Below, in pieces: positions 42,552-43,103 of a DNA stretch of 43,103 nucleotides (within the stretch, counting starts at the first letter, position 1; every line of letters begins with the position of its first letter). The DNA is from an uncultured Acetatifactor sp. (lineage in GTDB: Bacteria; Bacillota; Clostridia; Lachnospirales; Lachnospiraceae): NCBI GenBank assembly GCA_910586515.1, contig CAJUGL010000030.1:1-43103 (forward strand), in the 5' to 3' direction. Below the pieces are notes generated by a model that did no database searches, was not told the DNA's origin, and saw nothing but the letters and a program-made list of their open reading frames with translations. Both the position numbers and the translations under genes were made by a program.

Positions 42552-43103
42552 TTAGCCCCTATTTTTAAATAACTCGAAACCTTTCATGAAGTCCGTGTAG
42601 AACTTATTCAGCTCCTCATGCAGCGGATCTGTCTCGTCATGGAGCATATTGTATCTCGCAATCCTCTTGGCCATGTTAGCATCCAGCTTCTCCACAGCCT
42701 CCTTCATCTCCTCCGGTAAATCCTTATTAAGATCCAAGCGCGCCCCCGCCTCTTCAACAATCTTATTCTTGATGTTGGCATCCATAGTTCTGAAGTTCAG
42801 GAAAGCCTGGTAGGCACCGGTATCTCCCATCGGCATTTTATTGTTCTGCAGCTCCACCACTTTTTCCATGCCAAACTCATTATAGGTGTAAGTAATCGTA
42901 TTTCCGTAGAAGAGCACGCCAGTGAAAATGGCGTTAAAGAAGTCCTTCTGCTCCGAGTTGCGGCTCCCAATATCTTCCTTGATCTCCTTCAGCTCTGCCT
43001 TCTTCTTGCTGAAAGCCTCTCTCTTCAGCAGCTCATCATGCAATGCCTTGTTCAGCACAGGGGACTCCAGATAAAAGTCCAGCATCACCTGGCGTTCGCT
43101 GCC
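42552..43103 (-). CDS. Uncharacterised helical protein, 5' end outside window
   Basis: The frame is open to the right edge, so the N-terminus lies beyond the window; a GTG at 43088 is in frame but has no ribosome binding site. The visible about 183 residues are mostly charged helices (LHDELLKREAFSKKKAELKE) around a hydrophobic patch (FFNAIFTGVLFYGNTITYTY). There is no membrane helix, and no motif I recognise. It ends 96 nt before the 667-codon gene with a hairpin between them, in the same direction, so it is probably the upstream member of the GTPase operon. Confidence 0.75.
   Translation of the reverse strand, partial: GSERQVMLDFYLESPVLNKALHDELLKREAFSKKKAELKEIKEDIGSRNSEQKDFFNAIFTGVLFYGNTITYTYNEFGMEKVVELQNNKMPMGDTGAYQAFLNFRTMDANIKNKIVEEAGARLDLNKDLPEEMKEAVEKLDANMAKRIARYNMLHDETDPLHEELNKFYTDFMKGFELFKNRG

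Overview
The window looks like a chromosomal segment of a Gram-positive Clostridia, most likely Lachnospiraceae (Clostridium cluster XIVa type). The grounds are strong AAGGAG-type ribosome binding sites, ylxM-ffh-rpsP order, a tig-clpP-clpX-engB operon, a YlmH-type S4 protein beside a CmpB-like membrane protein, aspartase next to a malic enzyme, and the overall style of the proteins. I see no rRNA, tRNA, CRISPR array, complete IS element or prophage. Most of the window is core genome; the accessory part is the right-hand 10 kb.

Layout. 1-2074: the secretion/ribosome operon ylxM-ffh-rpsP (minus) with a clear promoter. 2162-5993: a LysR regulator divergent from aspA and a malic enzyme; the shared promoter region has two adjacent palindromes. 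6043-8940: a large membrane histidine kinase with its response regulator. 9118-13074: CmpB-like membrane protein, YlmH, and two CobW-type GTPases, one with seven tandem His/Cys repeats. 13281-14850: pyrF and a small XRE regulator. 15015-18264: TraX-like membrane protein, an orphan response regulator with a degenerate receiver, and an ECF sigma/anti-sigma pair. 18558-23995: tig-clpP-clpX-engB followed by an AI-2E family protein. 24045-30552: nucleotidyltransferase, RlmD-type rRNA methyltransferase, small acidic membrane protein, PcrA helicase and an SPFH/zinc-ribbon protein. 30857-33403: Cys-rich HTH regulator, a decayed ABC substrate-binding protein and an OFA-type MFS transporter.

33441-43103 is the most unusual part: at least seven minus-strand genes packed like one operon and running off the right edge. 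They are a zinc-ribbon multi-TM protein, a von Willebrand A protein with a complete MIDAS set between membrane helices, an 855-residue GAP1-like protein with a membrane C-terminus, a zinc-ribbon P-loop GTPase resembling the double-GTPase (DO-GTPase2) type, two unrecognised proteins whose genes overlap, and a truncated upstream gene. GAP1-like, GTPase and vWA proteins together recall NTP-dependent conflict or signalling systems known mainly from multicellular bacteria. This one looks like a membrane-anchored Firmicute version. The family names are my recognition from sequence and need a profile search.

Other points for a second look: a dispersed repeat that abuts terminator U-tracts in three places, a 16-bp-arm palindrome overlapping the tig promoter, and the His/Cys repeat expansion in CobW.
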